DNA from: Benincasa hispida
Taxonomy: Eukaryota; Streptophyta; Magnoliopsida; Cucurbitales; Cucurbitaceae
Assembly: GCF_009727055.1 (NCBI RefSeq)
Contig: NC_052351.1
Location: 9,585,744 to 9,649,743 of the forward strand
DNA length: 64,000 bases
Direction: 5' to 3'
The notes under the pieces are model-generated. The model worked only from the letters and a program-made list of their open reading frames with translations. It was not told where the DNA came from and made no database searches. Made by a program: the position numbers and the translations under genes. Of this stretch, positions 23,923 to 35,968 are shown in pieces. Within the stretch, counting starts at the first letter, position 1; each line of letters opens with the position of its first letter.

Positions 23923-24227
23923 TGTTGGCTTTTGACTCTTCATATTCTATATTTCATTGAAAAGGGGCAGCATGCTCGATTTATACATTGTTCCCTATTT
24001 TAGGGATTTAAAGAATTAAAAGAATTATATACTAAACAACTAATAAAAGGAGGATACACGGTCCAATACATGAGGAAGGAATATTTTTTTGTTATCACCA
24101 ATCCTAATAGAAATTTTGGAGAATTAAATGGAATAATTCTTCATGACTCTCCACAGTGACATGGCAACCTTCAGCTGATGGTCTTCTTGACTCCTTCTTA
24201 GTTGCTGATGTGGAATTTTCTCTAACA
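23923..24227 (-). repeat. copia-2 3' LTR (minus strand)
   Basis: On the minus strand the sequence after the polypurine run GAAGGGGGGA begins TGTTAGAGAAAATTCC at 24227, a normal LTR start. The far end is placed at AAAAGCCAACA (23923) by its terminal CA; that boundary is tentative because no second LTR remains for comparison. Confidence 0.65.
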
Positions 24228-25490
24228 TCCCCCCTTCAAACTTGTGGGGAGTTCAACTATCCCAAGTTTGGACCTTAAGTTCAAGAATTGAGATTGTGTC
24301 AATGGTTTTGTGAGGCAGTCAGCTAGCTGATCCGATGAAGGAACATACCGAATTTCAAGTTTCCCTTTGAGGATTAGATCTATGACAAAGTGAACATCGA
24401 TTTTAATGTGTTTGGTCCAAGCATGGAAGACTGGGTTGTTAGCTAAGGCCCCTACATTCACATTGTCACACTAAATTATTGGTTTGGCTGAATGGGACTG
24501 CTGGATTTCACTTAGTAGTTGTTGAAGCCAGACGATTTCTGAGGCCGTGTGGGCAAGGGCTCGATACTCTGACTCAATACTTGATCGAGTTATTGCTGTT
24601 TGCTTCTTTGAGGACCAGGATACGAGATTTCCACCAACAAATACATAGTATGAAGCTACTGACTTCCTATCATCAATGTTTGCTGCCCAATCTGCATCTT
24701 AATAAGCTGATACTTCAAGTGCATGACTAGATTGAAATAACAGGTCATAGTTCTTGGTACCACTAATGTATCGAAGAACTCGTTTTGTTACTTGCCAATG
24801 AGCATCTATGGGAGCTTTGAGGAATTAATTGAGGTGATTCACCATGTAAGTGATGTCCAGACGAGTGTTGGTTAAGTATTGGAGTGCTCCGATTGTGCTT
24901 CTATACAGAAATGGATTAGTGAGAGGAACTCTATCATTGATAGATAGATGCTTGCCTAGGTTGCTCGGTGAGGCTACAGGTTTCAGATTTGAAAGGCCAA
25001 TCCTTTGTAACAAATCATCAACATATTTCAATTGATTCAATATAAACCCATGCCCCAGGTATTGAACTTGGATACCTAAGAAGTAATTTAGCTTTCCTAG
25101 GTCTTTGAGAGCAAACATTTTATATAAAGTAGCTACTAATCGAGAGATCAAGTGGTTGTTGTTTCCTTTAATTATGACATCATCCACATAGACAAGGAGC
25201 AATATAGTTGAACCTTTTGAGTTAAGTATAAACAACGATGTATTTGCCTTAGAGTTAGTGAATCCCCAGCTAATTAGAGTAGTGGTGAGTAGATCATTCC
25301 AAGCCCGAGGGGCTTGTTTCAGTCCATATGTTACCTGATTCAGTTTGCATACATGATTATGGAACTTAGAGTTGACATACTTAGGTGGCTGATGCATGTA
25401 GACATCTTCTGTTAATTTGCCATTTAGAAAGGTATTGTTGAAGTCAAGTTGACGAAGGACCCATCATTTGGAGACAATAATGCTTAAGAC
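24228..25490 (-). pseudogene. copia-2 RT-RNase H fragment, 5' truncated
   Basis: Minus-strand remains of copia pol. From the high end: TTIRVVLSIIVSK (then a stop), WVLRQLDFNNTFLNGKL, VYMHQPPKYV, then an intact 190-codon piece (24825-25397) with TYGLKQAPRAW, the YVDD box (codons at 25179-25190), ALKDLGKLNYFLGIQ and YRSTIGALQYLT. After more breaks the RNase H end appears (24222-24461): NPVFHAWTKHIKIDVHFV, SSDQLADCLTKPL, with the stop next to the PPT. Gag, protease and integrase are absent; the element ends at about 25490 against a gypsy LTR piece. It is not functional. Confidence 0.88.
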
Positions 25491-25815
25491 AACTCTGATT
25501 GTTGTGTCGTCCCCATCTTACTGCTGTTTGAGTGAAGTCGTTCGTGGTAGACGAACGGAGTGCTGTTGAATGATAGCCTACTGTTCTAGGAGAGCGTAAG
25601 AAGGCCGTTCGTGGAGAGAGCGAGATTCAAGTAAAGAGAGTCTTCAATTGGTATGTTCCTCGTTTTCTCGTTTATTTAACTGAAAGCATGCCAGTAATTT
25701 AGTTGTTTAATGCATATCTATTTGTGTGAATGTAAATGTGGAAATTCTGTCACAATGAATTGGAAAGGTCTGCTTCCGCTCATAGGTACTCTTGTATAAG
25801 AGTTCCTTCATCAAC
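25491..25815 (+). repeat. Tekay-like gypsy LTR fragment
   Basis: Shares a block order with 40940-41288 and with the gypsy LTR at 60595-60960: a GTGTCGTCCCC start, CTTCAA(T/C)(T/A)GGTATGTT, a GCATATCT block, TTCTGTCACAATGAA, GGAAAG(G/A)TC(T/C), then a CTCATAGGTACTCTTGT block ending GTTCCTTCAT. No coding sequence or second LTR accompanies it. Confidence 0.6.
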
Positions 25816-27165
25816 ATATATCAAACTGTGAGAATAATTATTCTCACTTGACGTTCTAATATAATCTTTAGATATTTGAAAGGCTCTTGAAATAATAAAA
25901 AGCAAGTTCCTAGTTTGAAACTATTTTCAGAGTCCTAAAGAGTGTTTAGAAGAAATCTTTTTACCTAAAACAACCTAAAACACCTTAATTCGAGCACCAA
26001 AATAGATCCAAACTACAAACATTGAGCTTCTAAGGATAAATTCTAGATTAATTTACAACATTTTGAAAAGGCTTAGAAGTGTGTACACAAATATTAAATC
26101 TTACCCAAAAGAGCTTAGATCTTTTGTTGGGCTTTATTACAGGTGGAAGACCCAACTTTCAGGCCCAAGGATGACCCTACTACAAGATCTTGAACTTCAG
26201 CTCACCAAGGACCAAGACTTGCTCCTCGATTAGCTGAGGTTGGTGGAAGATGTGAACAACAAGTTACCATGATCACTGACTGATCTCTTCACAGATGGAT
26301 GGCTAAGATGACATGCGACAACTCACTCAAGGATCAGATCTGACCCAAGGTAATTGTCTCTCACTTTCAGACCTCGATTTTGTTCTCTCTAATAAAGGAA
26401 GAACTCTTTCTTCCTGATTGCTTTGTATGGTTTTTGTGTGTGTGAGATGAAGACAACGAGAAGAAAAGAAGAAGAAGGAAAAGAAGAAGAAGAAGAAGAA
26501 GAATTTTACGTGGTTCGCCTATGAAGAGCCTACATCCACGGGAAGACCACTTTCTTGAAGGAAAAATTTCAGATGAGTACAACCTTAGTATTTTCTAGTT
26601 TAGGTTATGTTTGCTTTGTTTTTACAAATGTGCTGAGAGCTCTCTTTATAAATTTAGGAAGGTCAGCTTACAAGATGTTTGTAAAGAATAAAAAAAAAAA
26701 AAATTGTTTAGATAAGGCTTTGAGAAAAACTAGTCGTTTGGATTTATTTTACATCTTCGTTGGTGAGCGTTTGAAACTAGGCCGGAACGAATCAAACCTA
26801 CAATCAAGAGTTCCCAAATGTTAAGGGGCAAATTTAAAACACTTTAATCTATTCTAAAAGGATTCATAGTGGGTCCTAAACTATTCAACACAACATGCTA
26901 GCACATACTCCGAGCACAAATTCCTTCCTCGTCTCATCACATAATATGCTCTATACCGAGGCACGTAAAACAACCTAACATTACCAAGTGACCAACATAA
27001 AACATGTGCATAACCACATCACAAGGGTTGAGGGAATTATAATACGAATGGAGGATCTATAGTATGACGAAGCATCAAACAAGGATGCATCGCGGACTCC
27101 ACTATGGAAATACATAGTTGCTTATGAAGTTGCTAAAGAGGCTGTTTGACTTAAGAAGTTCCTTA
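25816..27165. other. LTR remnant region with GAA-rich tract
   Basis: From about 26350 to 26700 the minus strand reads like a Tork-type copia LTR: a TTTATAAAGAGAG TATA element (26645-26653), then GTGGATGTAGGCTC followed by GCGAACCACGTAAAATTC and a run of TTC repeats (26465-26510). No PBS, PPT or coding sequence remains, so it is a solo or truncated LTR. Flanking sequence (25816-26350, 26700-27165) shows no gene. Confidence 0.45.
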
Positions 27166-27167
27166 GT

Positions 27168-27345
27168 GATTGAACTCTATCACTAGTGATACATTGTGAT
27201 TGAGCTCTATCACTGTCTATCAGTGCAAAGCTCATTTGTCACTGATAGACAATGATAGAGTTTTGCACTGATAGACAGTGATAGAGCTCTATTACTGTCT
27301 ATCAACTTAAAGCTCACTGTCTATCATTGATATAAAGTTATATAC
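27168..27345. repeat. CTATCACTG(T/A)CTATCA repeat cluster
   Basis: Several copies of CTATCACTGTCTATCAGTG and its reverse complement, the longer form of the motif that fills 19960-21130. It lies immediately upstream of the MULE remnant. Confidence 0.8.
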
Positions 27346-27389
27346 CTATATACCGTAGAGCTTATATGGTTAATATTCTTGTAGTCATT

Positions 27390-29335
27390 TTTTTATGGTG
27401 GACAATGGACTCATTACAATTCTTATGAGAATTATAGTGTTGTTGGAGTTTTTGTTGATGATATGATAGACTTCAATGGTTTAGTTAATTTGATATTGGG
27501 TGAAATTCAGTTGGATGTTTCAATAGGTTTATTAGTATTGTTGGATTTTGGTCAAACTAATATTCAATCTGTATTCCATAAAGCAAGATAAGGATGTCAG
27601 TTGGTGTTTGTCTTTGGCTAAAAATTCAAGGACTAGGCATCCTTTAGTTGCTTATGTTAGTCATCATTCTGTAGAAGGATCTTGTAATGGTATTAGTGGT
27701 GGAGGTGGTGATATATTGCTATGTTTAGGTTCTTCTTCTAGTTCTTCAAATGATCAAGTTATACGAAATGTTGGTTTTACTGGTGATTTGAAGGGAAAAT
27801 ATGTATTTAAAAGTAAAGAAATAATGTCCAAGTGTTTTTATGTAATAACAGTGACATACGGATTTTCAATTCAAGACTACACGGTCAAATTCAAAGTCGC
27901 TTGAGTTGAAATGTTTGCAAGAAGGCTGTCAATGGTATGTTTGGGCATCTCGATACAAGAAGAGTGAGTTGCGGATGCTTAGAAAGTATATTTTTTTACC
28001 ATAATTGTTCAATGAATACAACTCAAAATTGCATAGGCAAGCTTATCTGTAATTGTGGACTGTTTGAAAGAGGATTTTAGGTTTATCTCTACTGATCACT
28101 CCCTTCCTAGAGATATTGTCCATAATGCTCGTATTAAGCTTGGTGTTAATATTAGTTATCAAAAAGCTTGAGAGCAAAAGAACATATATTAAGATCATTG
28201 AATGGTGATGCAACAGAATCATAGAGCTTGATTCCACAGTTTTTTTAAAAGGTTGAAAGAGATGAATCCAGGTATTATTATGAGTGAAGTATTCTTCTTA
28301 TAAAATTTATATCACTGTGTATTGTAGATAGACTGCGATAGACATCTATTACTCACTGTGCATCACTATCTATCACTGATAGACATCTATCACTATCTAT
28401 CAGTGATAGTTATGCATCACTGCCTATCACTGTCTATCTACCAATGACAGACAATGATTGATTTGTTACCATTGTGGCTAATGTAATTGTTTTCATTTAT
28501 TTTTTTTAGGAACATACACTGCTTTAAAAATTGATGAAAATGGACATTTTAAATTGTGTTTCATGGCGATTGTTGCATCTATTGAGGGGTGAAGGTACTG
28601 TAGACCTACCATATCTGTTGATGGCACGTTTTGAAGTCTAAGTTTAATGGTACTCTACTATCAGCTTCCACACTAGATGATAACAATAATATCTTCCCCC
28701 TTGCGTTTGCTATCGTAGATTTTGAAAATGGTGTATCATGGAAATGGTTTTTCGAACATATACAAATTAGTTTAGAGGATAAAGAAAATTTAGTCATTAT
28801 CTTTGACCGACATTTGAGCATTCCAAAGGGTTTCTTAAGTGTGTTTAATAATGTTGAGTATTGTGTGTGTATTCAACATGTTCTGCGAAATTTGAAGAAG
28901 TTGTTCAAGGATCCTTTGATTGACCAATTTTACTTTAGTTGTGCTAAATCTTACATTCTTGATGACTTCGAGTTTAATATGAGACCTTTGGAGTCAATTT
29001 CTCCAAATATTCTAAGTTACCTTATTAATGTAGGATTTGAGAAGTGGTCTCATGCATATTCTCGAAGAAGGATGAAATGATGACAACAAACCCTTCAGAG
29101 TGTGTAAATTATGTTTTGAAAGAGAATAGAAACTCACTTGTTGCAAGTTTACCAGATGCAATTAGAGGTTTATTGCAAAAATGGGTTCACGATCGAAGGA
29201 AAGCTAGTTTGTCAATGAAAACAATTTTGACTCCTTGGGCTGAGAATATGTTACGCAACCAACATGAACAATCAAGAAGTTTCGTGGTAAGAGTTCTTTA
29301 TAAAATTGATATGAGAATCAATGTTAGTAAGGGTT
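27390..29335 (+). pseudogene. MULE (MuDR-type) transposase, broken
   Basis: Remains of a Mutator-like transposase gene in many frame pieces. The MuDR DNA-binding part appears between about 27780 and 28240, with VFKSKE, SNSKSLELKCLQEGCQWYVW (in shifted frame) and SLPRDIVHNARIKLGVNIS. The link region NGDATES and FKRLKEMNPG is split from TYTALKIDENGHFKLCF by about 230 bases at 28280-28510 containing CTATCA repeats, probably an intron or insertion. The catalytic part has ISVDGTF (first Asp), then a 149-codon open piece (28631-29080) with FPLAFAIVDFENGVSWKWFF, FDRHLSI (second Asp) and the C-x2-H block CIQHVLRN. A further piece to 29343 has NPSECVNYVLKENRN. No terminal inverted repeats were recognised. 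Confidence 0.88.
28318..28450. repeat. CTATCACTGATAG cluster inside the MULE remnant
   Basis: A dense run of CTATCACT(G)ATCTATCA and GATAGACATCTATCA units between two coding blocks of the transposase. Its position suggests an intron expansion or a MITE core insertion. Confidence 0.8.
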
Positions 29336-29366
29336 CTTTATAAAATTGATAGGAGAATCAATGTTA
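29293..29366 (+). repeat. 40-bp direct duplication at the end of the MULE coding remnant
   Basis: GTTCTTTATAAAATTGATA with GAGAATCAATGTTA occurs at 29293 and again at 29333, a 40-base period with one mismatch (TATGAG versus TAGGAG). Confidence 0.85.
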
Positions 29367-29608
29367 TTTTTAACTTCCTTTACACTAATACATGGGAGAA
29401 GGTGTTTAGATCTAATGGTGACTGAATATCTGATTGAGACTACTGCAGAAAAAAAGCTAGTATAACTTATCTTATGTATAGTGCTTAAACATCTTTAAAC
29501 CTTTCGACTCATAGATATGCTTTAATTATAATTGGATTGAAGTATTTTTGTTTGTATATCTTAGCTTGGTATTATACATTTTTGGATTAAATTTTGCATA
29601 GTGATTGC

Positions 29609-31283
29609 TGATAACGGGCAGAAATGCACGTTATTACAGCGCAAAGTTATAAAACAATGCAGGATTGCGATGGTAAAAATATATATATTGCGTCCAAAAG
29701 CATTAAGTTTGCAACATTGCGATCGCATGCGTCCATCGCATTAAAACGACTAACTTATGTATTTTATGTAGGAAAATGCGTTGACGTAAGAAGAAATTGC
29801 GATCCAAGGAAATTAGCGTCCGAGCGCATTAAGAGATTGCGACCGCAAGGCTATGTGATCGTTTGCGTTCGTGAAAATCTGCTCAAGAAGGTGGCCGCAT
29901 AAAACCGGTGCATCAAGGTAAAAGCATAATAAATCACGATTAGACAGAAAGTTGATGATGGTCGACTCTGAATTAAGTTGACAAGCTGTTAACGACACTT
30001 TAACAAGTACACTCAACTTTTCGGTGACAATTATTCGGCGCATCCGACAGAGAATTAATGTCATCCTATCAGTGCAATCATAAGAGAGAAAAAGCTTTTC
30101 ACCCTGAAGTTCTATAAATACCGAAGGCCACCTTCATTGAAGAAGTTCGCCCAGTATCAGAATTCACCATATAGACGATAGTTAGCCTTGTTCTTAGTTT
30201 TCTTATACTTAGAAGGCGGAAGCGAAAGAAGGGAAAAGACGCCGGAAGATCGTCCTGGTCAGCTCGAGAGAGTGCCAGGGAGCGTGGAAAAACAGAGAGA
30301 GGGCCGACTCTTGTGAGAGCAAGAAGATCTTTTGAGCAGAGTAAAGAAGAACAGTGTAAAAGCCTTGGGAAGCAAGAAACTGCTACCAGGCTCTTTATTT
30401 TTATTTCGCATTGTCATTCTGTACTTTGAATATATATATATATATATAGAACAGAACTTGTATTTCTACATCTGTTCACTCTCTTTAAAATACGCATGAG
30501 TAGCTAAACTGTCGAATGGGTTGAGAAGTACTTAGCTAACATGACCTAGGATCTTCATTGCATGCGATCATCTTGTCTTATTTTGCGCCCATCATCCTTT
30601 AGAGCTACTCGAGAGAGAGTTTAAAGAAAGAACCTAAGACTTGAGAGAGCTAGGTTAGAATCTAGACTCGAGAGAGCATGATTAGATCTGCATAAGTAAG
30701 AGATAGAGACTTAGAGATAAGCTCTATTTGCCAACATGCATCGCATGCACCCTAGAGATAGGTTATAGTAGTATGCGGTCGCCTTGTATATGTGTGTATC
30801 ATTCGTCATCGCATAGACAAGAATAGAGGCTTAGATTAAGTCCTATAGACATCATCGCATACATCGCATACGTTCTAAAACTAGAAGCCGTAGCATTTGC
30901 ATTGAGAGATGATTTGCTGTTGTATGTATTTAGCATGATCACATAACATGAATGCAATCCTAGGTAGTGTTAGCTAAACCCCTTCTCAACTCGTTCCCTC
31001 GCATACTCATCACATCTTTCGTATTATTAACTCTTTTCTCAACTCCGCCGCATACACTTTATACTATAAACAACAAACCAACAAACCCCTTAATTTATTT
31101 GTTACTGCAAAGTGATCTAAAATTACCATCGCATACTGTTTTCCTTAGTCCCTATGTTTGACCTTGGGCTTACCAGGCAACTCAGTAGGATTTATACTTG
31201 GATCTTGCTGAGAAAACTTGCATGCATGACGCATATTCCTCCATTGCATTCTTTACCATTATTTCATCGCTTAAAATAATGCA
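29609..31283 (+). mobile_element. Solo LTR, about 1.68 kb, inserted in copy A
   Basis: Sequence absent from the matching position in copy B (GTGATTGGCCACCAATGG at about 51247). It begins TGATAACGGGCAGAAATGCA and ends near AAAATAATGCA. It has a TATAAATA box at 30113-30120 followed by a purine-rich leader, and repeated GCGATCGCATGCG/CATCGCATAC blocks. These features fit a long gypsy-type LTR. No exact target duplication was found, so the ends may be off by a few bases. Confidence 0.7.
30113..30120 (+). promoter_or_regulatory. TATA box of the solo LTR
   Basis: TATAAATA in the context TTCTATAAATACCGAAGG, in the middle of the LTR where transcription of such elements starts. Confidence 0.6.
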
Positions 31284-33880
31284 TCACCAATGGACTGATC
31301 ATATCACACTGATTGTGTTCTTGACAACTGAAGAAGGTTATGAAGAAATTTGATTTAATAGTGGAAGTTTTTGTTACATCATCTTGTGTTTCTGTTATTG
31401 TTATGTTAGAATTAGTTGTATTCATATTTTGAATTCTATTCTTGTGTGCAACTTAGCATATATAGTCTACTTGTTCAATGTAGAATATATATGTATACTT
31501 CATGGTTGATAGGTAGGGTTTTGTTGTCAAAATCATATGGAGTTCATTTAGATGAAAAATATATATATTTTTTATTTTGGAGTTAAATTATCACATTTTT
31601 TCTCCAACTAATCTCTACTTCACCTTACAAAACTGTTACTTTATAAATATTTTTAGTATTTCTGAGATCTATTATATATAAAATCGGAGTTATTTGCAGA
31701 TTTATTAGACATTTTTAGGGACTAAATTTATAATTTAAGCTTCATATAAGTGTAATTCTAAATGCACTTATATATAATATTTTTTTTATTAAATAATACT
31801 AATTACAAAGTAATTGTGGAATTATCCACTTAGATACATAAAGCAAAAAATTGTTGAACTAATTTTTGTAAAATTTTTTTACAAAGATCCAAATTATTTG
31901 TATATTTTTATATGTATATGAGAAACATTAAAATGAAATTGCACTTGTTAAAAATCTCATCTCTATTACGAAGGTGACCCATCTCTATTCCCAACCCAAA
32001 CAACAGTTCCCCGATTTTGTAATATCATATTCTGACCTATCATGATGAAGAATTTATGGGTCTGAACCCTATGACTCATTCAAGATATGAGAGTTTCGTT
32101 AGTACCATCTCTTAAACCTCAGCCCTTTTGTAATTGAATCTGCGGCGTCCCAAAAAAATATATAGACAAAACGGTATTTGAAGGCTTTTTTTTTTTTTTT
32201 CTTTTAAAATTTTTTTAAGAAAATGATATGTAGGTCAAGATGCACCGAAATATCTCCATTAGATAAACACCTTCTTAACACCCTCGTCATCTCCCAAAAT
32301 ATTATCATTAAGCACAATAGAGATATTACAAAAGTTTAAGGTCTAGAGATAAGCCCGATGACAATAGGAGAAAAAGAGAAAGGAGATTAAGGATTACAAA
32401 AAGCTTGGAGATTAATGGCGATAATACATATATTGTAGTACTTGAAGAGCTTACTTCTATAAGACCTTTGAAGTTATTTGGGTAAAAAATTATAAGTTAT
32501 TAAAAAATTTCTAATGAACTCAACGGTGCTAAAATTTTTAACTGAATCTTGCTTAATTAAAATTTAATCCATTTAAATCTTAAATCAAATCTCGAAATTA
32601 TTACATTAGATGATTTTTTTTAAAAAAAATCATAAGTATTTAAAGAGTATATTTATTTTTTTAAAAAAATTGTTATACATTTGTTTGAATGAGATCATTG
32701 AGGGATTCAAAAATTAACTAACGTAATCTTAAATTTTTAAGTGAATTGAATAGTTTTTTAGATAACATATACTTTTTATTCTTTTAAATATAAATTATCG
32801 ATAGAATACGATTTTGGGAAATTGCATACAAATATATTTTAAGAAACCAAAGCTATGACTTCAACTTTTTTTTTTGTAATTATAAGTGTGTCAATCACAT
32901 AGAAATTAAATAGCAATCATATAACAATTACATAGAAATCAGATAGAAATCAAATTTTTAAGCGTATGTTTTTTGACATGTTTGCAAAAAAGCAAAACTT
33001 AAGGACATGAACCCAATTTTAAAATTTTTTAAAAGTTGCAATTGCCCTATGATTTTTTTAGAAAATCTATTATCATTTTGTGAATGATAGTTATTATAAC
33101 ATGAGATTTTTTATTTTTTATTTTTACTTTTTTAGAAGATTTAGGGATAAAACGTGAATTCTTTCTTTCTTCTATTTTTTTTTTTTTAAATTTGCTATCA
33201 TTGAATTTAAATTGTAGGTTTTTATATAACATGATTTTTTTATATGAAAAAATAACCTAGATCATGAGTTTTTTTTTAAAAAAATTATTTTATTTAGTGT
33301 GAACTAAATGATTAGTGAGAGGTAAAATGTGATTATAAAAACTACCTTTAATTAACATGAAGTTCATATTTTTTAGGGATAAAAATAATTTTTTTTTGAT
33401 TTGAAAACGTGATATTAATTAGAGATAAAATGTGATATTTTATAAACATATTTTCTTTATTTAAAAGTATATATTAATTAAAAATAAAATATAAATTCTG
33501 TTTTAAAGAAATTTCCTTTAATGTGAAGTAGAGATTTAGAGATAAATTTTAATTTTTTTTAAAGATATATTCCACTTACTTTTAGAGGTAAGATGTGAAT
33601 TTTTTTAATGAAAAAACATGAAATAAAGATTAGTTAGAAATAAAATGTGATTTAAAAAAAAAATTTAAGTATATATTAGTTAGAGATAAAATATGTTTGT
33701 GATTTTTTTTCACTGTAATTAAGATGAAGTAAATATTAGTTTGAGATAAAATGAGATAAAATGAGATTTTTTTTATCTCTTAATGTGAAGTAGAGATCTA
33801 GATATAGAATTTGACTTGTTTTAAAAGAAAATTTTCCTTAATTTTACGTGAAATATAAATTAGTTAATGAATAAAATATG

Positions 33881-34634
33881 ATTTTTTAAAATAATCTTAA
33901 ACGTTAAATTATTTAATATATCACTATAATCATCCACTAAAAAAGGTAAGAGAAATCAAATGTTTCTACCTCATGAACCTTTTAGATAGTATAGATAATA
34001 GCCATTTTTCTTGAGTTTTTTTAAATATTTAAAAATATTTACATTTTAGAACAAAAAAATTCCAAAAGTATTCCAAAAGCACAAACACTTTTGGAACTTT
34101 TTGCTATAAAGTGTAAATATTTTTTAATTTTTCTATTAATTTTTCGTTTTTCTTTTCATATATTTAGAAAATCTAAATTTAAATAATTATGACGGATTTA
34201 AACACTTCATCTTGAAAAAGTTTTAACACTTTATTTGTAAATAAATAAACTACAATTATAGCTTTCCATTTGTATTTTTTTCCAACAAATTTCTGAATTT
34301 TATTTCATAGTTAATTTATAGGTTCAATATAAATAATTTCAACATTTTGTTTCTCTAATGATAAAATTACCTTGTTCTAAAAAATCAATAAATAAATTAC
34401 CTTTTAATCTTATTTTTATTTAATATAACGTTAAATAAAATATATAATTTTAGTTCCAATACTTTATTTCAATTTTTATGTTTTAGATTTTGTTTTTTTT
34501 TTACTCCATATAAGTTTAATTTATTTAAATATTCAACTAATAACATTCAATTACTATGAGCTATCCCTCGCTTAATGTTAGACGCAAAATTTTGTGATTT
34601 ATTTTATTTTTTTATATCACTCTTATTATTATTA
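33881..34634. other. AT-rich spacer, no gene
   Basis: Highly AT-rich with poly-A/T runs. No coding or RNA gene signal is seen. Confidence 0.5.
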
Positions 34635-34810
34635 TTAGAGCTATTTTTAAATATAGAAAAATCAAAATATTTATAAAATATAGTAAATTTTAGAACAATC
34701 AATGATAGACATTTATAGAAATCTATCCGTGTCTATCAGTGCTCATCATTGATGGTTCTAAAATTTTGCTATATCTTGTAAATATTTTCAATAGTTTTAT
34801 CGTTTGAAAT
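34635..34810. repeat. Hairpin MITE with a CTATCA core
   Basis: The left arm (AAATATAGAAAAATCAAAATAT...TAAATTTTAGAAC) and right arm (GTTCTAAAATTTTGCTATAT...AATATTTTCAATAG) are inverted complements. Between them lies a core with ATCAATGATAGAC, CTATC and GTCTATCAGTG. This gives a foldback element of about 175 bases. The core motif is the same as in the repeat fields at 20 kb and 27-28 kb. Confidence 0.7.
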
Positions 34811-34972
34811 AATTTTCCTTATTATTATTATTATTTCCTTACATATTCTTATAATAGCAGTGGTTTAGTTGTATTACCTATTGTAAATCTTTACAATACT
34901 TGTCAAAGTACTCCAAAAAAAATTTTGTTACAATAAACATGTTTTCTTTGTAGTGATTACAAATGCACATTT

Positions 34973-35285
34973 GATCAAACGAATAAATAATTTGACAAGA
35001 TAATTTTTGAACCCATGAATGTTATGGTACATTCATTCTAATAGATTCAATACATGATCGAATCCATTAAAATTATGTTGAATTTAAAATCTCTTCACCA
35101 ATTTATGTTCATATTATCCATAAATTAATAAGGGAATGTGATACTATAAAAATATAGTAATAAGGAGGTATACAAAAATAAGAAAAACAATTTTTTTCGT
35201 ACAAAATTGAAAAGGTGGAACTTAAAGAAAAATAAAAATAATGAAGGCAAAAACTTATTAAACAAATTTGTATAGGTCTTAAGTA
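34973..35285 (+). repeat. Copy of a SCAMP intron 1 segment
   Basis: Matches 10376-10727 in the same plus-strand orientation: TTTGATCAAACGAATAAATAATTTGAC versus TTTGGTCAAATGAGTAGATAATTTGAC at the left end, then TAATAGATTCAA, ATTATCCATAAA, TAGTAATAAGGAG, ACAAAAATAAGAAAAACAA and AATAATGAAGGCA. The match stops near the exon 2 splice site at one end and inside the intron at the other, and includes no exon. Confidence 0.75.
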
Positions 35286-35968
35286 ATTAAGTAATTAAGA
35301 GGAGAGTAATTTTGTAAGTCTTTTATGCAACTGACATAAGAGGATAGCTGATATATTTTCCTATGTGTACCTTTTATTCGTTTTCTGTTCTTTGATAAGT
35401 TACTCTTTTTTCCTTTTTAATTATTGCTATTATTTATTAATTATTATTATTTTTATTTGAAATAACCTTTTCCATTGTAATGCCGCTCCATCCGTGTAAA
35501 TAATTTATAATAATAACAAAAGAAATCTAGTGTAAAGGCTTATTTTTTTTTGTTCATTTAGTTGTCATATGTATAATGTATACTTTTCTAATAGCCATTT
35601 GATTCCTTATAAAAAAACTGAAAAGATTCTTTATATTCATTGGAATTAAAATTCAAATGAAGGAGGGATTCACTCCATCCTTTTATATATATATATATAT
35701 ATATGAGAGAGTGGGGTTGAGAAATTCATAAATTTTGGAAAAGAAAAAGTTTAGAACTTACCAAATTACGAAAAGAATAATTTATTTGGCATATCATATC
35801 ATTTTAAATTTCTTTGCTTGTGACTCAATCATCTTTAAAAATAACAATTATTAATTAATCAATCATCTTTGCCTAAACAGTTATTAATTAATATCTAATA
35901 TATCTCCCATCTTATATTTTTGAATCAGGACTCAATCCCAGGTCCATGTACAAGACCCAAAAACATTT
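35286..35968. other. AT-rich spacer upstream of the broken gene
   Basis: Contains an (AT)n run at 35683-35704. No coding region is recognised. Confidence 0.5.

Larger units (their letters stand above)
29429..33880 (+). repeat. Copy A of a dispersed repeat (other copy 51061-53890)
   Basis: Starts at CTGATTGAGACTACTGCAG and matches 51061 onward through non-coding sequence: TCTAAACC(T/A)TTCGACTCAT, GTTAGAATTAGTTGTATTCA, TATGTATACTTCATGGTTGATA, GTAATTGAATCTGC and similar shared blocks. The last 700 bases are built from degenerate units around TTAGAGATAAAATGTGATTTTTT. A 1.68-kb LTR (29609-31283) interrupts this copy and not the other. No protein is encoded, so it may be the 3' part of a large transposon or an old segmental duplicate. 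Confidence 0.8.

Noticed and set aside
29624..30064. Small frames (92 and 83 codons) in the solo LTR
   Set aside because: No domain, both strands open over the same DNA, and they lie in a region upstream of the LTR's TATA box.
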